A stretch of DNA of 64,000 nt from Prochlorococcus marinus XMU1411 (GCF_017696075.1 NZ_JAAORI010000003.1:186001-250000); one strand, 5' to 3'. Counted from the first letter of the stretch, positions 37,281 to 46,113 are shown. Notes: a model not told the origin generated them from the letters alone. Program-made: numbers and translations.

Positions 37281-38660
37281 TTGATTAAAAAAGTCTTGGA
37301 ATTTAAATTTGATTTAATTGTTGTCGGTGCTGGGTCTGGGGGACTGGCGGCGGCTAAACGTGCTGCTATTTATGGAGCAAAAGTTGCAATCATTGAAAAA
37401 AATAAAATTGGAGGAACTTGTGTAATACGGGGATGTGTCCCTAAAAAATTGATGGTTTATGCTGCTGTAAGTAAAAGAAATATGAGTTCTTCTGAAGGAT
37501 ATGGCTTAAAAAGTACAGGTATTAGCTTTGAATCCAGTATTTTATTGAAGAATGTTAGGAAGGAGGTTTCCAGATTAAGTAATTTACATAGAAATTCTCT
37601 AAATAAATTAGATGTAACTGTTTTTGAGGGCCAAGGAAGATTTACAACTCAAAATGAATTAGAAATAATTTGTCCAGAAACAAATAAAATTATAAATAAG
37701 ATAAGTTCAGAGAAAATTCTTATTTCAGTAGGAGGTAAACCTAAGAAATTGAATATTCCTGGGATAGATTTAGCATGGACTAGTGATGATATTTTTGAAT
37801 TAGAGAAGTTTCCCAAATCAATATTAATAGTTGGTGGAGGATATATTGCTTGTGAATTTGCTTCTATTTTCGCAAATTTAGGTACTGAAGTTACTCAGTT
37901 AATTAGAGGTCAAAATTTACTTAATGGCTTTGATGAGGATCTTTCTTCATGTCTTGAGGAATCACCTACTTTTAATCAAATAAATATAATCTCCAATACT
38001 AGATTAAAGTCTATCAAGAGAGTAAATGGAAATTTGGAATCTACCTTAGACTCAGGCGATAACCTTCTAACAAATAATATCCTTATTGCTACAGGTAGAG
38101 AACCAAATCTTTTGCCCTTAAATTTAGATTTCTTAAATCTAAAGATGGATGGCCAATATTTGGATGTTAATGAACTTAATCAAACAAGCAACGCAAATAT
38201 TTTTGCAGTTGGCGATATTATAAATAAACCAAACTTAACTCCAGTAGCAATAGAACAAGGTAGAGTTTTTTCGGATAATTTTTTTAATGACCAAAAAAGA
38301 AAAGTAAATTATGACTATATCCCTAAAGCCGTATTTACAATTCCTGAACTTTCAACAGTTGGCTTAAGTGAGAAAAAAGCTAAAGAGATTTACACTGAAA
38401 AAAATATAAAAGTTTTCAAATGCAAATTTACCCCTATGTCTAATACTTTTAAAGAGAATAAATCAAAATGTATGTTAAAGATTGTAGTTCATAAGCTAAC
38501 TGATAAAGTCCTGGGATGTCATATGTTTGGAGAAACATCATCTGAGATTATTCAAATGGTATCAATTTCATTAAATGCAGGGATAACAAAAAAAGACTTT
38601 GATATTACTATGGCTTTGCACCCAACCATCTCAGAAGAGTTTGTGACAATGTATGGCTAA
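37281..38660 (+). CDS. gor: Glutathione reductase
   Basis: A FAD/NADPH disulfide oxidoreductase, 459 residues. The FAD motif GAGSGGLAAAKRAA is near residue 17. The redox-active disulfide is GGTCVIRGCVPKKLM. The NADPH-binding fold has ILIVGGGYIACEFASI. The second FAD motif is ANIFAVGDI, and the C-terminal catalytic ALHPTISEEF gives the His-Glu pair from the dimer partner. VIRGCVPKK is the plant/cyanobacterial glutathione reductase form. TTG start at 37281. It is divergent from the GST-like gene, suggesting a small glutathione module. Confidence 0.95.
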   Translation: MIKKVLEFKFDLIVVGAGSGGLAAAKRAAIYGAKVAIIEKNKIGGTCVIRGCVPKKLMVYAAVSKRNMSSSEGYGLKSTGISFESSILLKNVRKEVSRLSNLHRNSLNKLDVTVFEGQGRFTTQNELEIICPETNKIINKISSEKILISVGGKPKKLNIPGIDLAWTSDDIFELEKFPKSILIVGGGYIACEFASIFANLGTEVTQLIRGQNLLNGFDEDLSSCLEESPTFNQINIISNTRLKSIKRVNGNLESTLDSGDNLLTNNILIATGREPNLLPLNLDFLNLKMDGQYLDVNELNQTSNANIFAVGDIINKPNLTPVAIEQGRVFSDNFFNDQKRKVNYDYIPKAVFTIPELSTVGLSEKKAKEIYTEKNIKVFKCKFTPMSNTFKENKSKCMLKIVVHKLTDKVLGCHMFGETSSEIIQMVSISLNAGITKKDFDITMALHPTISEEFVTMYG

Positions 38661-38662
38661 AA

Positions 38663-39742
38663 TTATGAATTAGAAAATTTTAATTTTTCTTGAGCAAATA
38701 GAATTACTATAAGTAGTGAAAAGTAAATAAATAAACCTATCCTTAATTCAGAGAGATAATTAAATCCATTCAAAAAGAGTATCTTATCGAGAATGTAAAA
38801 AATATAAAAATTAATCAAAATAAACCCTTCAATTCTAGTGATTTTCCCTTTGCTCCAGAAAATTGGTAAGCATGCAAAGGTAGTTAAAACCATAAAAGGT
38901 AAGTCAACTTTTATTAGACTTTGTTCAATTACTAGACCTTTAAATCCTGAGAAAATACTACAACTTCCAAGGATTAGAAGTTGATTGAGCAAATTACTTC
39001 CTATCACATTACCAATCGCAAGATCTGTTTTACCTTTAAATGCAGCAATTATCGAAGTCACTAATTCGGGCAATGATGTTCCGGTGGCGACGATAGTTAA
39101 ACCAATAACAATTTCATTTACTCCCAAAAGAGTAGCAAGCGTTTGAGAACCATTTACTAAAATATTTGAACCAAAGCTTAAAAGAAATATTCCCAATATT
39201 AACTTTATTAAAATATTAAGTTTCCCTTTATAGTTATCTTTAAATTCTTCTATCTCTGGTTCAGCATCTTTTGTCTCTTCCCCTTTCTCATTGATGGTAT
39301 TAATTTCCCATATTGTATTTAAGACTAAACAAAATATTAGAAAGACCCCTGCTTGCAAAGTCAATAAGCCAGTTGATGACATGGCCCAAACAGCACAAGA
39401 GATAGCCATTAATAGAGGAACATCTCTTCTGACTATTCTGCTTTTTACCTTGAGAGGCGTTATCAATGAGCTTATACCCAAAACAACGAGAACATTGAAA
39501 ATATTGCTTCCAATTACATTGCTCGCCGCAAGCGAATCACTGCCTTTAAAAATTGAACTTAAACTTACTAACAACTCAGGAGAGCTTGTTCCAAGAGAAA
39601 CAACTGTTAATCCAATTACTATTTGAGGTATTCCTAAAATTAAAGATAAAAATATGGCTCCTTGAATAAAGAACTCTCCTCCAGCAAAAAGTAGAACTAC
39701 TCCTAAAACTATTTCTATTATTGGAAATAAAAAATCACTCAT
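38663..39742 (-). CDS. Calcium/sodium:proton antiporter, CaCA family (YrbG-like)
   Basis: A membrane cation exchanger with ten or so hydrophobic segments and the two inverted alpha repeats of the family: GLTVVSLGTSSPELLVSL (near residue 45) and GLTIVATGTSLPELVTSI (near 220). Each is followed by a GNVIGSN-type or SNVIGSN motif where ion-binding Glu/Ser/Asn residues cluster. An acidic loop lies between the halves (EKGEETKDAEPEIEEFKDN). 359 residues, typical of the YrbG branch. The ion pair (Ca2+ or Na+) is inferred. Convergent with gor with 2 bp between stops. Confidence 0.9.
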   Translation of the reverse strand: MSDFLFPIIEIVLGVVLLFAGGEFFIQGAIFLSLILGIPQIVIGLTVVSLGTSSPELLVSLSSIFKGSDSLAASNVIGSNIFNVLVVLGISSLITPLKVKSRIVRRDVPLLMAISCAVWAMSSTGLLTLQAGVFLIFCLVLNTIWEINTINEKGEETKDAEPEIEEFKDNYKGKLNILIKLILGIFLLSFGSNILVNGSQTLATLLGVNEIVIGLTIVATGTSLPELVTSIIAAFKGKTDLAIGNVIGSNLLNQLLILGSCSIFSGFKGLVIEQSLIKVDLPFMVLTTFACLPIFWSKGKITRIEGFILINFYIFYILDKILFLNGFNYLSELRIGLFIYFSLLIVILFAQEKLKFSNS

Positions 39743-39859
39743 ATCTAGGATTTATTTAGATAATAAAAATCTTCATAATTGGTTAATAACTATCCTCGAA
39801 TATCTATAAATTATTGTCAATTTTAATTTGCTGTTAAAATTGATTAAATAGAAAAAATT

Positions 39860-40909
39860 TTGAAGACTTTAACTATAATAAAACCTGATGATTGGCATTT
39901 ACATTTAAGAGAAGGTCTTGTATTAAAAAATATCATTCATTTTACTTCCAAATTTTTTGGAAGAGCTATCGTTATGCCAAATACTAAAACTCCTATTACA
40001 TCCGTTGAAAGCGCTATCTCTTACAAAAAATCTATTATTGAAGCGTTATCAGAAAGTTCTAAGTTTGAACCACTAATGACGATGTATCTTACAGATGAGA
40101 CTAATAAAGCAGAGCTAATAAATGGTTTCAAAAATAATATCTTTTTCGCAGCAAAATTATACCCTGCTAATGCGACAACAAATTCCAGTCATGGAGTAAA
40201 GAAAATAGAAAATCTATATAATATTTTCGAATCAATGCAAGATAATGGAATGCCTCTTTTAATTCACGGGGAAGTGACTGATTCTGAAGTAGATGTATTC
40301 GATAGAGAAGAGGTTTTTATAGATAAAGAACTCTCCCAAATAACTAAAAGATTTCCAAAATTAAAAATTGTTTTAGAACATATAACCACCTCTTATGCCG
40401 TAGATTTTGTTCAAGAAAATAATATTGGAGCTACTATTACTCCGCATCATTTGCATATAAATAGAAATGCAATGTTTTTTGGAGGTTTAAATAGTGATTT
40501 TTACTGCTTACCAGTTGCTAAGAGAGAAAATAATAGACTCGCTTTAAGGAGAGCTGCAACAAGTGGAAAAAAATGTTTTTTCTTGGGAACTGACTCTGCT
40601 CCACACCTTAGGAAGTGGAAGGCTTTTTGTGGATGTGCTGGCATTTTTAATTCGCCAGTAGCAATAGAAAGCTATTTAACAGTATTCGAAGAGGAAGATG
40701 CTCTAGATAATTTTGAAAAGTTTGCAAGTTTAAATGGCCCCAATTTTTATAATGTTTCCCCAAATAAAGAAAAATTAAAATTAGTTTCTAGACCTAATAA
40801 AATTAAAGAATTTATTGATGTTGTTGAAGAAAATAATATTGTCGGACAAATAAAACCATTTCATGCAGGTGAAATTTTACACTGGCAAGTAGAAGGTTTA
40901 GTAAATTAA
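39860..40909 (+). CDS. pyrC: Dihydroorotase
   Basis: A zinc amidohydrolase of pyrimidine synthesis that cyclises carbamoyl aspartate. The N-terminal metal-binding DDWHLHLREG, IVMPNTKTP, KLYPANATTNS (the carbamylated lysine region), LIHGEV, LEHITT and LGTDSAPHLR are all present, which marks the E. coli-type (class II) PyrC. 349 residues, normal length. It has a TTG start at 39860. It stands alone; tRNA-Leu follows 100 bp after. Confidence 0.95.
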   Translation: MKTLTIIKPDDWHLHLREGLVLKNIIHFTSKFFGRAIVMPNTKTPITSVESAISYKKSIIEALSESSKFEPLMTMYLTDETNKAELINGFKNNIFFAAKLYPANATTNSSHGVKKIENLYNIFESMQDNGMPLLIHGEVTDSEVDVFDREEVFIDKELSQITKRFPKLKIVLEHITTSYAVDFVQENNIGATITPHHLHINRNAMFFGGLNSDFYCLPVAKRENNRLALRRAATSGKKCFFLGTDSAPHLRKWKAFCGCAGIFNSPVAIESYLTVFEEEDALDNFEKFASLNGPNFYNVSPNKEKLKLVSRPNKIKEFIDVVEENNIVGQIKPFHAGEILHWQVEGLVN

Positions 40910-40958
40910 AAAATTTGAGTTAATCTGAAAATTAAAAGTGTAAATATTCCAATTTTTC

Positions 40959-40988
40959 TTGGTTAAATGGGTTGCTTTCGGCTACGAT
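40959..40988 (+). promoter_or_regulatory. Candidate promoter for tRNA-Leu
   Basis: TTGGTT (40959-40964), an 18-base spacer, then TACGAT (40983-40988), with a predicted start ~15 bases before the tRNA. Match quality is moderate. Confidence 0.35.
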
Positions 40989-41009
40989 AAAAAAGCGCAA
41001 ATTGCTATT

Positions 41010-41095
41010 GGGAGTGTGGCGGAATTGGTAGACGCGCCGGACTTAAAATCCGTCGAGCGATTTAGCTCGTGGGGGTTCAAGTCCCCCCACTCCCA
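41010..41095 (+). tRNA. trnL: tRNA-Leu (UAA), intron-less
   Basis: The acceptor stem GGGAGTG (41010-41016) pairs with CACTCCC (41088-41094), followed by discriminator A. The D-arm contains the usual GGTAGACGC. The anticodon stem-loop CCGGA-CTTAAAA-TCCG gives anticodon UAA. A long variable arm (GAGCGATTTAGCTC, a Leu hallmark) and GGTTCAAGTCC T-arm follow. CCA is not encoded. Many cyanobacteria have a group I intron in the anticodon loop of this gene; here it is uninterrupted. Confidence 0.97.
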
Positions 41096-41174
41096 TTATT
41101 TAATTATTTATTTTTTAGTTCTGACGATAACTTCTAATAATTGTTATGTTTTAACTAATCAACCATAAATCAAA

Positions 41175-41408
41175 ATGGAAAGTTTTTTTAATAATTCATT
41201 AGCTACTTTAATTGCTTATATTGGAATTATTTCTACCTATTTATTGGTTATTCCATTATTACTATTTTACTGGATGAATAATAGATGGAATATTATGGGC
41301 AAATTTGAAAGATTAGGAATTTATGGCCTTGTATTTCTTTTCTTTCCAGGTTTAATTTTATTTTCTCCATTTTTAAATCTCAGATTGAAAGGAAGTGGTA
41401 AAGGGTAA
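41175..41408 (+). CDS. ndhL: NAD(P)H dehydrogenase subunit NdhL
   Basis: A 77-residue membrane subunit of the cyanobacterial NDH-1 complex, formerly IctA. Two hydrophobic helices ([23 protein letters not shown] and [22 protein letters not shown]) flank a WNIMGKFER loop, the usual NdhL pattern. NDH-1 carries out cyclic electron flow and respiration, and NdhL mutants elsewhere affect inorganic carbon uptake. It forms a close unit with the following DUF3007 gene and trpA. Confidence 0.93.
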   Translation: MESFFNNSLATLIAYIGIISTYLLVIPLLLFYWMNNRWNIMGKFERLGIYGLVFLFFPGLILFSPFLNLRLKGSGKG

Positions 41409-41412
41409 ATTA

Positions 41413-41733
41413 TTGACTAAAGGTAAAGTTATACAAATAGGTTTATTGATTTCATTTATTGGATTAATTAGTTATAAATTTGCACCGCAAAATGGCATCG
41501 AAAATTTTACATCTACTACTCTCTCAAGTTGTATCTTGATTTTGATTGTTATTACTTGGGTAACATCTTATGTTTATAGAGTTATAAATGGAAAAATGAC
41601 GTTTATGGAACAAAGGAAGCGTTATAGAAAAGAGTATGAAAAAATTGTTAATGATAAACTAGAAACCAAATTCAATTCATTGTCAAAGGAAGAGCAGCAA
41701 AAACTAATGGAAGATTTAGAGAAAAATCCATAA
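41413..41733 (+). CDS. DUF3007 membrane protein
   Basis: About 106 residues with two hydrophobic helices (VIQIGLLISFIGLISYKF and LILIVITWVTSYVYRVI) and a charged C-terminal tail (MTFMEQRKRYRKEYEKI). It is the cyanobacterial/plastid DUF3007 type, regularly found right after ndhL. The start is chosen by a Shine-Dalgarno AAGGG at 41401-41405 seven bases before TTG 41413, giving LTKGKVIQIG. The GTG at 41395 would overlap ndhL and has no spaced SD. The neighbourhood suggests a link with NDH-1, unproven. Confidence 0.8.
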   Translation: MTKGKVIQIGLLISFIGLISYKFAPQNGIENFTSTTLSSCILILIVITWVTSYVYRVINGKMTFMEQRKRYRKEYEKIVNDKLETKFNSLSKEEQQKLMEDLEKNP

Positions 41734-41760
41734 ATTTTTCATAGAAAAAATTCAAAAATC

Positions 41761-42603
41761 ATGAAAGATAACAAAATGCAAATTACTAAAAACGAATCTC
41801 TATCTAAGGTAGATGAGAAGTTTGTTGAGTTAAAAAATAACAAAAAATTAGCTTTGATGCCTTTCATCATGGCTGGGGATCCCAATATTGAAATAACTTC
41901 TGAGATCCTATTGAAGTTACAAGAAAATGGAGCTGACCTTATTGAATTAGGTATCCCTTACAGTGATCCACTTGCAGACGGACCAGTTATTCAAGTTGCG
42001 GCCTCTCGCGCCTTAAAGTCAGGTACTAATCCAAGAAAAGTAATTAAACTTTTAGAGTCTTTAAAAGGCAAATTAAATATTCCCATCATTCTTTTTTCTT
42101 ACTTAAATCCATTACTATGTTTTGGTTTTGAAAATTTTTGCGAGATGGCATCTAATGCTGGAGTTTCTGGACTAATAGTTCCTGATCTTCCTTTAGAGGA
42201 AGCTTATAAATTTTCTAAAATAGTTAGTAACCATTCCATAGACTTGATTTTATTGGTAGCTCCTACTACTCCTTTTGAAAGAATGAAACAAATATCAAAT
42301 CATACAAAAGGCTTTACTTATTTAGTAAGTGTTACTGGTGTCACTGGTGAGAGAAATAAAATGGAAAATAGAGTAGAAAATCTTATTGCTAAATTAAAAG
42401 ATGTAAATAGCAATCCAATTGCTGTTGGTTTTGGGATATCTACCCCTGAACATGTAAATAAAGTTCGTGAGTGGGGAGCAGATGGAGTAATTATTGGAAG
42501 TGCATTTGTAAAACGAATTTCTAGTTCAAGTGAAAAAGATGTCGTCTATCATGTAGGTAAATTTTGTAAAGAAATGCGTTTAGCTGCAGATCAAAAAAAA
42601 TAA
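41761..42603 (+). CDS. trpA: Tryptophan synthase, alpha subunit
   Basis: A TIM-barrel enzyme that cleaves indole-3-glycerol phosphate and passes indole to TrpB. Catalytic Glu is in LIELGIPYSDPLADGPVIQ and the Asp in the same loop. Other marks are MAGDPN, LIVPDLPLEEA, SVTGVTGERNKM (mobile loop 6) and the phosphate-binding AVGFGIS and GVIIGSAFV. 280 residues including a ~20-residue N-terminal lead. trpB is not adjacent. Confidence 0.97.
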   Translation: MKDNKMQITKNESLSKVDEKFVELKNNKKLALMPFIMAGDPNIEITSEILLKLQENGADLIELGIPYSDPLADGPVIQVAASRALKSGTNPRKVIKLLESLKGKLNIPIILFSYLNPLLCFGFENFCEMASNAGVSGLIVPDLPLEEAYKFSKIVSNHSIDLILLVAPTTPFERMKQISNHTKGFTYLVSVTGVTGERNKMENRVENLIAKLKDVNSNPIAVGFGISTPEHVNKVREWGADGVIIGSAFVKRISSSSEKDVVYHVGKFCKEMRLAADQKK

Positions 42604-42658
42604 ATAAAAAGATAATTTATTAATTTAAAATGATGTATTCAATTTATTTTTGTTGTCT

Positions 42659-43015
42659 TTAAGATCCTTCTGTAGGTAATAATCTAATTTGTTTTCTTCC
42701 TAGCTTAATTTCGAATTCATCACCTGCTTTTAAATCAAGAAGTGCTGTATACGCTTTCCCAATTAGAAGATTTCCATTGCCTTGAACTGTAGCTATATAA
42801 CTAAGTTTTCTTCCACCTTTCCCAATACCTGCGACTCCAGAATCACCAAGATTAACCCCTTTTGCTTCTAAAAGTGCTTCATAAAATGCGGTAAAGTTTA
42901 ATCGTTCACCTCCGTTTTTCTTATTAGAAACATATCCACAGGCGCGAACTAGGTCAGATTTGCTAACATCACCAAGTTCTTTAACTTTTGCAAGGAGATC
43001 GCTTCCAGTTAGCAT
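42659..43015 (-). CDS. AbrB-like transcriptional regulator (cyAbrB type)
   Basis: 118 residues. The N-terminal helical part is unique to cyanobacteria (LTGSDLLAKVKELGDVSKSDLVRACGYVS), and the C-terminal swapped-hairpin AbrB DNA-binding fold is recognisable in GNLLIGKAYTALLDLKAGDEFEIKLGRKQIRLLP. cyAbrB proteins regulate carbon and nitrogen genes in other cyanobacteria and bind DNA broadly, similar to nucleoid proteins. The targets here are unknown. Convergent with trpA (55 bp). Confidence 0.88.
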   Translation of the reverse strand: MLTGSDLLAKVKELGDVSKSDLVRACGYVSNKKNGGERLNFTAFYEALLEAKGVNLGDSGVAGIGKGGRKLSYIATVQGNGNLLIGKAYTALLDLKAGDEFEIKLGRKQIRLLPTEGS

Positions 43016-43112
43016 AATTAATTAAAAGAAAGTTGTATTAAATAACATAGCAATTTGTGTGTAATATATGCAATTATTTAGTATGTATTTATTCTATTAT
43101 TTATCTTTAAAA

Positions 43113-43382
43113 ATGGAAAAGTTTGTAGTTTTTGGAAAGTACTGTCAAGATGCAATTATTAAAAGGGAACCATTTCGTGAACAACATCTTAATAGACTTA
43201 AAAACTTAAAAGATCGAGATATACTTATTACATTAGGGCCAACAAAATGCACCAAATATTTGTTTGGAATTTTTAATGCTAATGATGAAAATGAGTTGAA
43301 AGATCTTATTGAGGAAGATATATATTGGAAAAAAGGTATATGGATTAATTATGATATTTATCCCTGGATTCAGGCGTTTTAA
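43113..43382 (+). CDS. YciI-like protein
   Basis: 89 residues with the YCII/dimeric alpha-beta-barrel layout: MEKFVVFGKYCQDAIIKREPFREQHL with the conserved R-x-x-H, LITLGPTKCTK and DENELKDLIEEDIYWKKGIW. The usual His-Asp pair of YciI is represented by EQH and ED. I start at 43113; an in-frame ATG at 43068 would add 15 hydrophobic residues that do not fit the fold. It is divergent from the AbrB gene. No substrate is known for most members. Confidence 0.8.
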   Translation: MEKFVVFGKYCQDAIIKREPFREQHLNRLKNLKDRDILITLGPTKCTKYLFGIFNANDENELKDLIEEDIYWKKGIWINYDIYPWIQAF

Positions 43383-43524
43383 ATATAACTTAAGAAATTA
43401 TTTTTAGTAATTATAAATTATTAATTGAATAATTAATTTAAATTAAAATATATAATATTTTTGCTTTAATAATTTAATTATTTATCATATTAAGGAATTA
43501 AATTGATATTTATTCGAAGGTTAT

Positions 43525-43550
43525 TTTCAAGGGAGTTATATTTCTTGAAA
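43525..43550. repeat. Hairpin in the gap between the YciI-like gene and the HTH gene
   Basis: TTTCAAG / CTTGAAA (7 bp stem, 12-base loop) inside a very AT-rich 194 bp gap (43383-43576) that holds no gene I can support. It may mark the transcript ends of two convergent genes. Confidence 0.3.
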
Positions 43551-43576
43551 CTAAAATATAATATTTTAAATAATAT

Positions 43577-43897
43577 TTATTCACAAGTATCTTGAGTTAT
43601 CTGGTTTACTAACGAGTCGATATCTAATTGATTATATGGTTGATTTTGTTTTGTTTCTCGACAATCATTCTTAATATTATTTAACCACTTTTGCTCAATC
43701 TCTATAAGATTTTTTGCAATATTGAACATGCCGCCTTTCTTATATAACTCTTTAATTTTGAAAATAATCTCAGAGGTTCTGCTTGATTTAATATTTAATT
43801 CATTTGCTAAGTCTTTTTGGGTAAATCCATGAGATTTTAACCAATCTTTAATGAAGGAGACGAGTTCTTTTTCTTCCTGTATAGATAATTTAGTCAT
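43577..43897 (-). CDS. Small helix-turn-helix protein
   Basis: 106 residues. The central portion GFTQKDLANELNIKSSRTSEIIFKIKELY reads as a helix-turn-helix, with the TQKDLA first helix and a Ser/Arg-rich recognition helix. The N- and C-terminal parts are polar (KQNQPYNQLDIDSLVNQI). It is likely a DNA-binding regulator; targets are unknown. It starts directly after the stop of the DUF1232 gene upstream (no spacing), so the two share a transcript. Confidence 0.7.
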   Translation of the reverse strand: MTKLSIQEEKELVSFIKDWLKSHGFTQKDLANELNIKSSRTSEIIFKIKELYKKGGMFNIAKNLIEIEQKWLNNIKNDCRETKQNQPYNQLDIDSLVNQITQDTCE

Positions 43898-44266
43898 TCA
43901 AAAAAAAGGAAATAACTTATTAAGCTTATTCTCTGCTCTTGCTCTTATTGAAGGAGTCATGTATTTGCTCCATATACTGAGTACTGCTGTAAGGGCTACA
44001 AAATCATCACTAAACCCAACTAAAGGCATAAAGTCAGGGAAAAGATCAAATGGCATTATTAAATAGGCTAGTGCAGCCATTAATGAAACTCTTACTTGTG
44101 CAGGAGTAAAAGGATCTAAGGCCATCTCCAAAACTTCTAAGGCAGGCTTGGCAATTGTTCTTCCTGCTTTAATAAGAATCTTGATAATGATATTTTCATC
44201 AAATGTTGAACTCTCTAAAACTTCAGCATCGTAGATTTTTTCTTGGGTTTTGTAATTCTCTTTCAT
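43898..44266 (-). CDS. YkvA-like DUF1232 membrane protein
   Basis: 122 residues. The conserved core is VRVSLMAALAYLIMPFDLFPDFMPLVGFSDDFVAL, the DUF1232 signature (Y-x-x-x-P-x-D-x-x-P-D). A ~45-residue variable N-terminus precedes it. Two short hydrophobic stretches suggest membrane association. Its function is unknown in bacteria, though members are widespread. The downstream neighbour is the HTH gene, and the upstream one is the sigma factor (37 bp), all on the minus strand. Confidence 0.88.
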   Translation of the reverse strand: MKENYKTQEKIYDAEVLESSTFDENIIIKILIKAGRTIAKPALEVLEMALDPFTPAQVRVSLMAALAYLIMPFDLFPDFMPLVGFSDDFVALTAVLSIWSKYMTPSIRARAENKLNKLFPFF

Positions 44267-44303
44267 CTTTATAAATGAAATTTAAATGTTTTTATTGAAA
44301 TTT

Positions 44304-45227
44304 TTAGCTAATACTATCAACTAGTCCATTCTGTATTCCTGCTTTTCTAAGTTTCCTCAGAGCACGTTGAACAACTTGTCGACAATATTCCCTGCTACAA
44401 CTCATATGTCTTGCAACTTCAGCTAAAGTTCTCCATTCATTTGAGCCGTCTAAACCAAATCTTAGGCTTACTATCTTTCTTTCTTTTTCAGTTAAATTTG
44501 CTTTATCTAGTAACTTCCAAGCCGAGGCTGTCCTTTCGGCTAATTCTGCTAACTCCATTGGGGCAACCTGATCACTTGGAAGGATGTCCACCAACTCGGA
44601 AGGATCTGATTTTGATTTAACAGTACCTTGGAGACTAACAGTGATGCTTCTCAATTCGCAAGAAAGGAGTTCGTCAATTTCTTCTTTAGTTATTTTCATT
44701 TCTTCAGCTAGCTGATCACTACTGGGTGGAACACCCTTAAGTTGCATAAGCTTTGATTTTGCTGATCTTAGTTTTGTAAGTTTTTCATTAATGTTAACAG
44801 GGATCCTAATCGTTCTACTTTGAGTTGATAATGCTCTATTTAGACCTTGCCTAATCCACCAATAAGCATAGGTAGAAAATCTATGTCCTCTAGACGGATC
44901 ATATTTTTCTACGGCCCTTGTAAGACCTAATGTCCCTTCCTGAATTAAGTCAAGTAACTCTAATCCTTTCCCTTGGTATCTTTTAGCAAGGTTGACGACT
45001 AGTCTTAGATTGGCAGTTATCATCTCGTTTTTAGCTTTTTCGCCAATCTTGATCTTTTTTCTTTCATCTTGGGAATATTCACAAGCAGGCCCTTTGCCAC
45101 CTGCCTCTTGACATCTATTAATAAGCAAGACCATTTCTTGGACTTTTCTGCCCATAGTGAGTTCTCTTTCGGGAGTCAAAAGTTGATGACGACCTATTTC
45201 ACCAAGAAAATCGCTTAATGAACTCAC
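44304..45227 (-). CDS. RNA polymerase sigma factor, group 2 (RpoD-like)
   Basis: 307 residues, shorter than the principal sigma. It lacks region 1.1 and starts at region 1.2 (DFLGEIGRHQLLTPEREL). Region 2 is complete: NLRLVVNLAKRYQGKGLELLDLIQEGTLGLTRAVEKYDPSRGHRFSTYAYWWIRQ. Region 3 follows, and the region 4 HTH is WRTLAEVARHMSCSREYCRQVVQRALRKLRK. In cyanobacteria, group 2 factors respond to light, stress and the day-night cycle. GTG start at 45227. The upstream 163 bp gap contains an AT tandem repeat. Confidence 0.95.
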   Translation of the reverse strand: MSSLSDFLGEIGRHQLLTPERELTMGRKVQEMVLLINRCQEAGGKGPACEYSQDERKKIKIGEKAKNEMITANLRLVVNLAKRYQGKGLELLDLIQEGTLGLTRAVEKYDPSRGHRFSTYAYWWIRQGLNRALSTQSRTIRIPVNINEKLTKLRSAKSKLMQLKGVPPSSDQLAEEMKITKEEIDELLSCELRSITVSLQGTVKSKSDPSELVDILPSDQVAPMELAELAERTASAWKLLDKANLTEKERKIVSLRFGLDGSNEWRTLAEVARHMSCSREYCRQVVQRALRKLRKAGIQNGLVDSIS

Positions 45228-45290
45228 GATTTACCTCATTGATTGATATATCCAACTTATAGTCAATTCATTAATAAGCCATACATGTAA

Positions 45291-45323
45291 TAATTAATTA
45301 ATAATTAATTAATAATTATTAAT
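45291..45323. repeat. AT-only 11 bp tandem repeat upstream of the sigma factor gene
   Basis: Two exact copies of TAATTAATTAA (45291-45301, 45302-45312) and a degenerate third, in the 163 bp between hisIE and the sigma gene. Low-complexity; it may bend DNA or bind AT-binding proteins. Confidence 0.6.
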
Positions 45324-45390
45324 TAGTTAATTAACAATTTTTTTTCAAATTTTTAGGTTTAAAAAATTATAAATTATGAATTTTAATTAT

Positions 45391-46050
45391 TTAATTTTTT
45401 CTTCTTGATTCTAGAACAGTAAGTACATCTCTCCACTCAACGCCTTTATGCATAAGGGCTACTTGTAGATGATAAATTAAATCAGCAGCTTCATTTGAGA
45501 TTGAATTTTTATCATTATCTTTGCACGCCATTATAAATTCTGCGGATTCCTCTCCTATTTTCTTCAAGATAGTATTACTGCCTTTTGTTAATAATTGATT
45601 TGTGTAACTTTTTTCTGATGGATTTATTGATCTTTCGTGAATTGTATTAAATAATTCAGAGCTAATATTTGAGAAGGGAGTTGTTCTTTTCTCTTTTTTA
45701 TCATTTTGATTAATTTGGATTTCGTTGAAAAAACAACTTTTTTCACCAGTGTGACATGCTCCTAAACCATTTTGTTCAATCAAAAGGATTAATGCATCAT
45801 TATCGCAGTCGAATCTTATCTCCTTAAGTATTTGGGTACTTCCACTTGTAGCTCCTTTTCTCCAAATTTCTGATCTTGATCTACTCCAGTAATGAACGTT
45901 TTTGGTTTCAAGTGTCATTGCCAACGATTCTTTGTTCATCCAAGCAAGCATAAGAATTGATCCGTCTAGCCAATCTTGTGCTATTGCGGGGATTAATCCA
46001 TAATTATCAAAGTGTAGATCTTCTATAGAAAAATTAGTTGAATAAGTCAT
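45391..46050 (-). CDS. hisI: Bifunctional phosphoribosyl-AMP cyclohydrolase / phosphoribosyl-ATP pyrophosphatase
   Basis: Fused HisI-HisE (hisIE), steps 2 and 3 of histidine synthesis. The HisI domain spans ~1-125: AIAQDWLDGSILMLAWMNKESL, the RSRSEIWRKGATSGSTQ loop, and the zinc/metal segment FDCDNDALILLIEQNGLGACHTGEKSCFF. The HisE domain (~130-219) carries SYTNQLLTKGSNTILKKIGEESAEFIMACKD and NEAADLIYHLQVAL. I start at ATG 46050 (MTYSTNF); the frame extends to 46125 but those residues are unlike the family and lie next to the divergent PTPS gene. Confidence 0.96.
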   Translation of the reverse strand: MTYSTNFSIEDLHFDNYGLIPAIAQDWLDGSILMLAWMNKESLAMTLETKNVHYWSRSRSEIWRKGATSGSTQILKEIRFDCDNDALILLIEQNGLGACHTGEKSCFFNEIQINQNDKKEKRTTPFSNISSELFNTIHERSINPSEKSYTNQLLTKGSNTILKKIGEESAEFIMACKDNDKNSISNEAADLIYHLQVALMHKGVEWRDVLTVLESRRKN

Positions 46051-46113
46051 TATGTTCGTTATGTTAAATACTACTAAATGTGTTTTATTAAAAATTATCC
46101 TAACAGTTAATTG

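Noticed and set aside
43383-43576. Small gene in the AT-rich gap after the YciI-like gene
   Set aside because: Stops are frequent in all frames and no start with a plausible ribosome-binding site is present; only a weak hairpin is visible.
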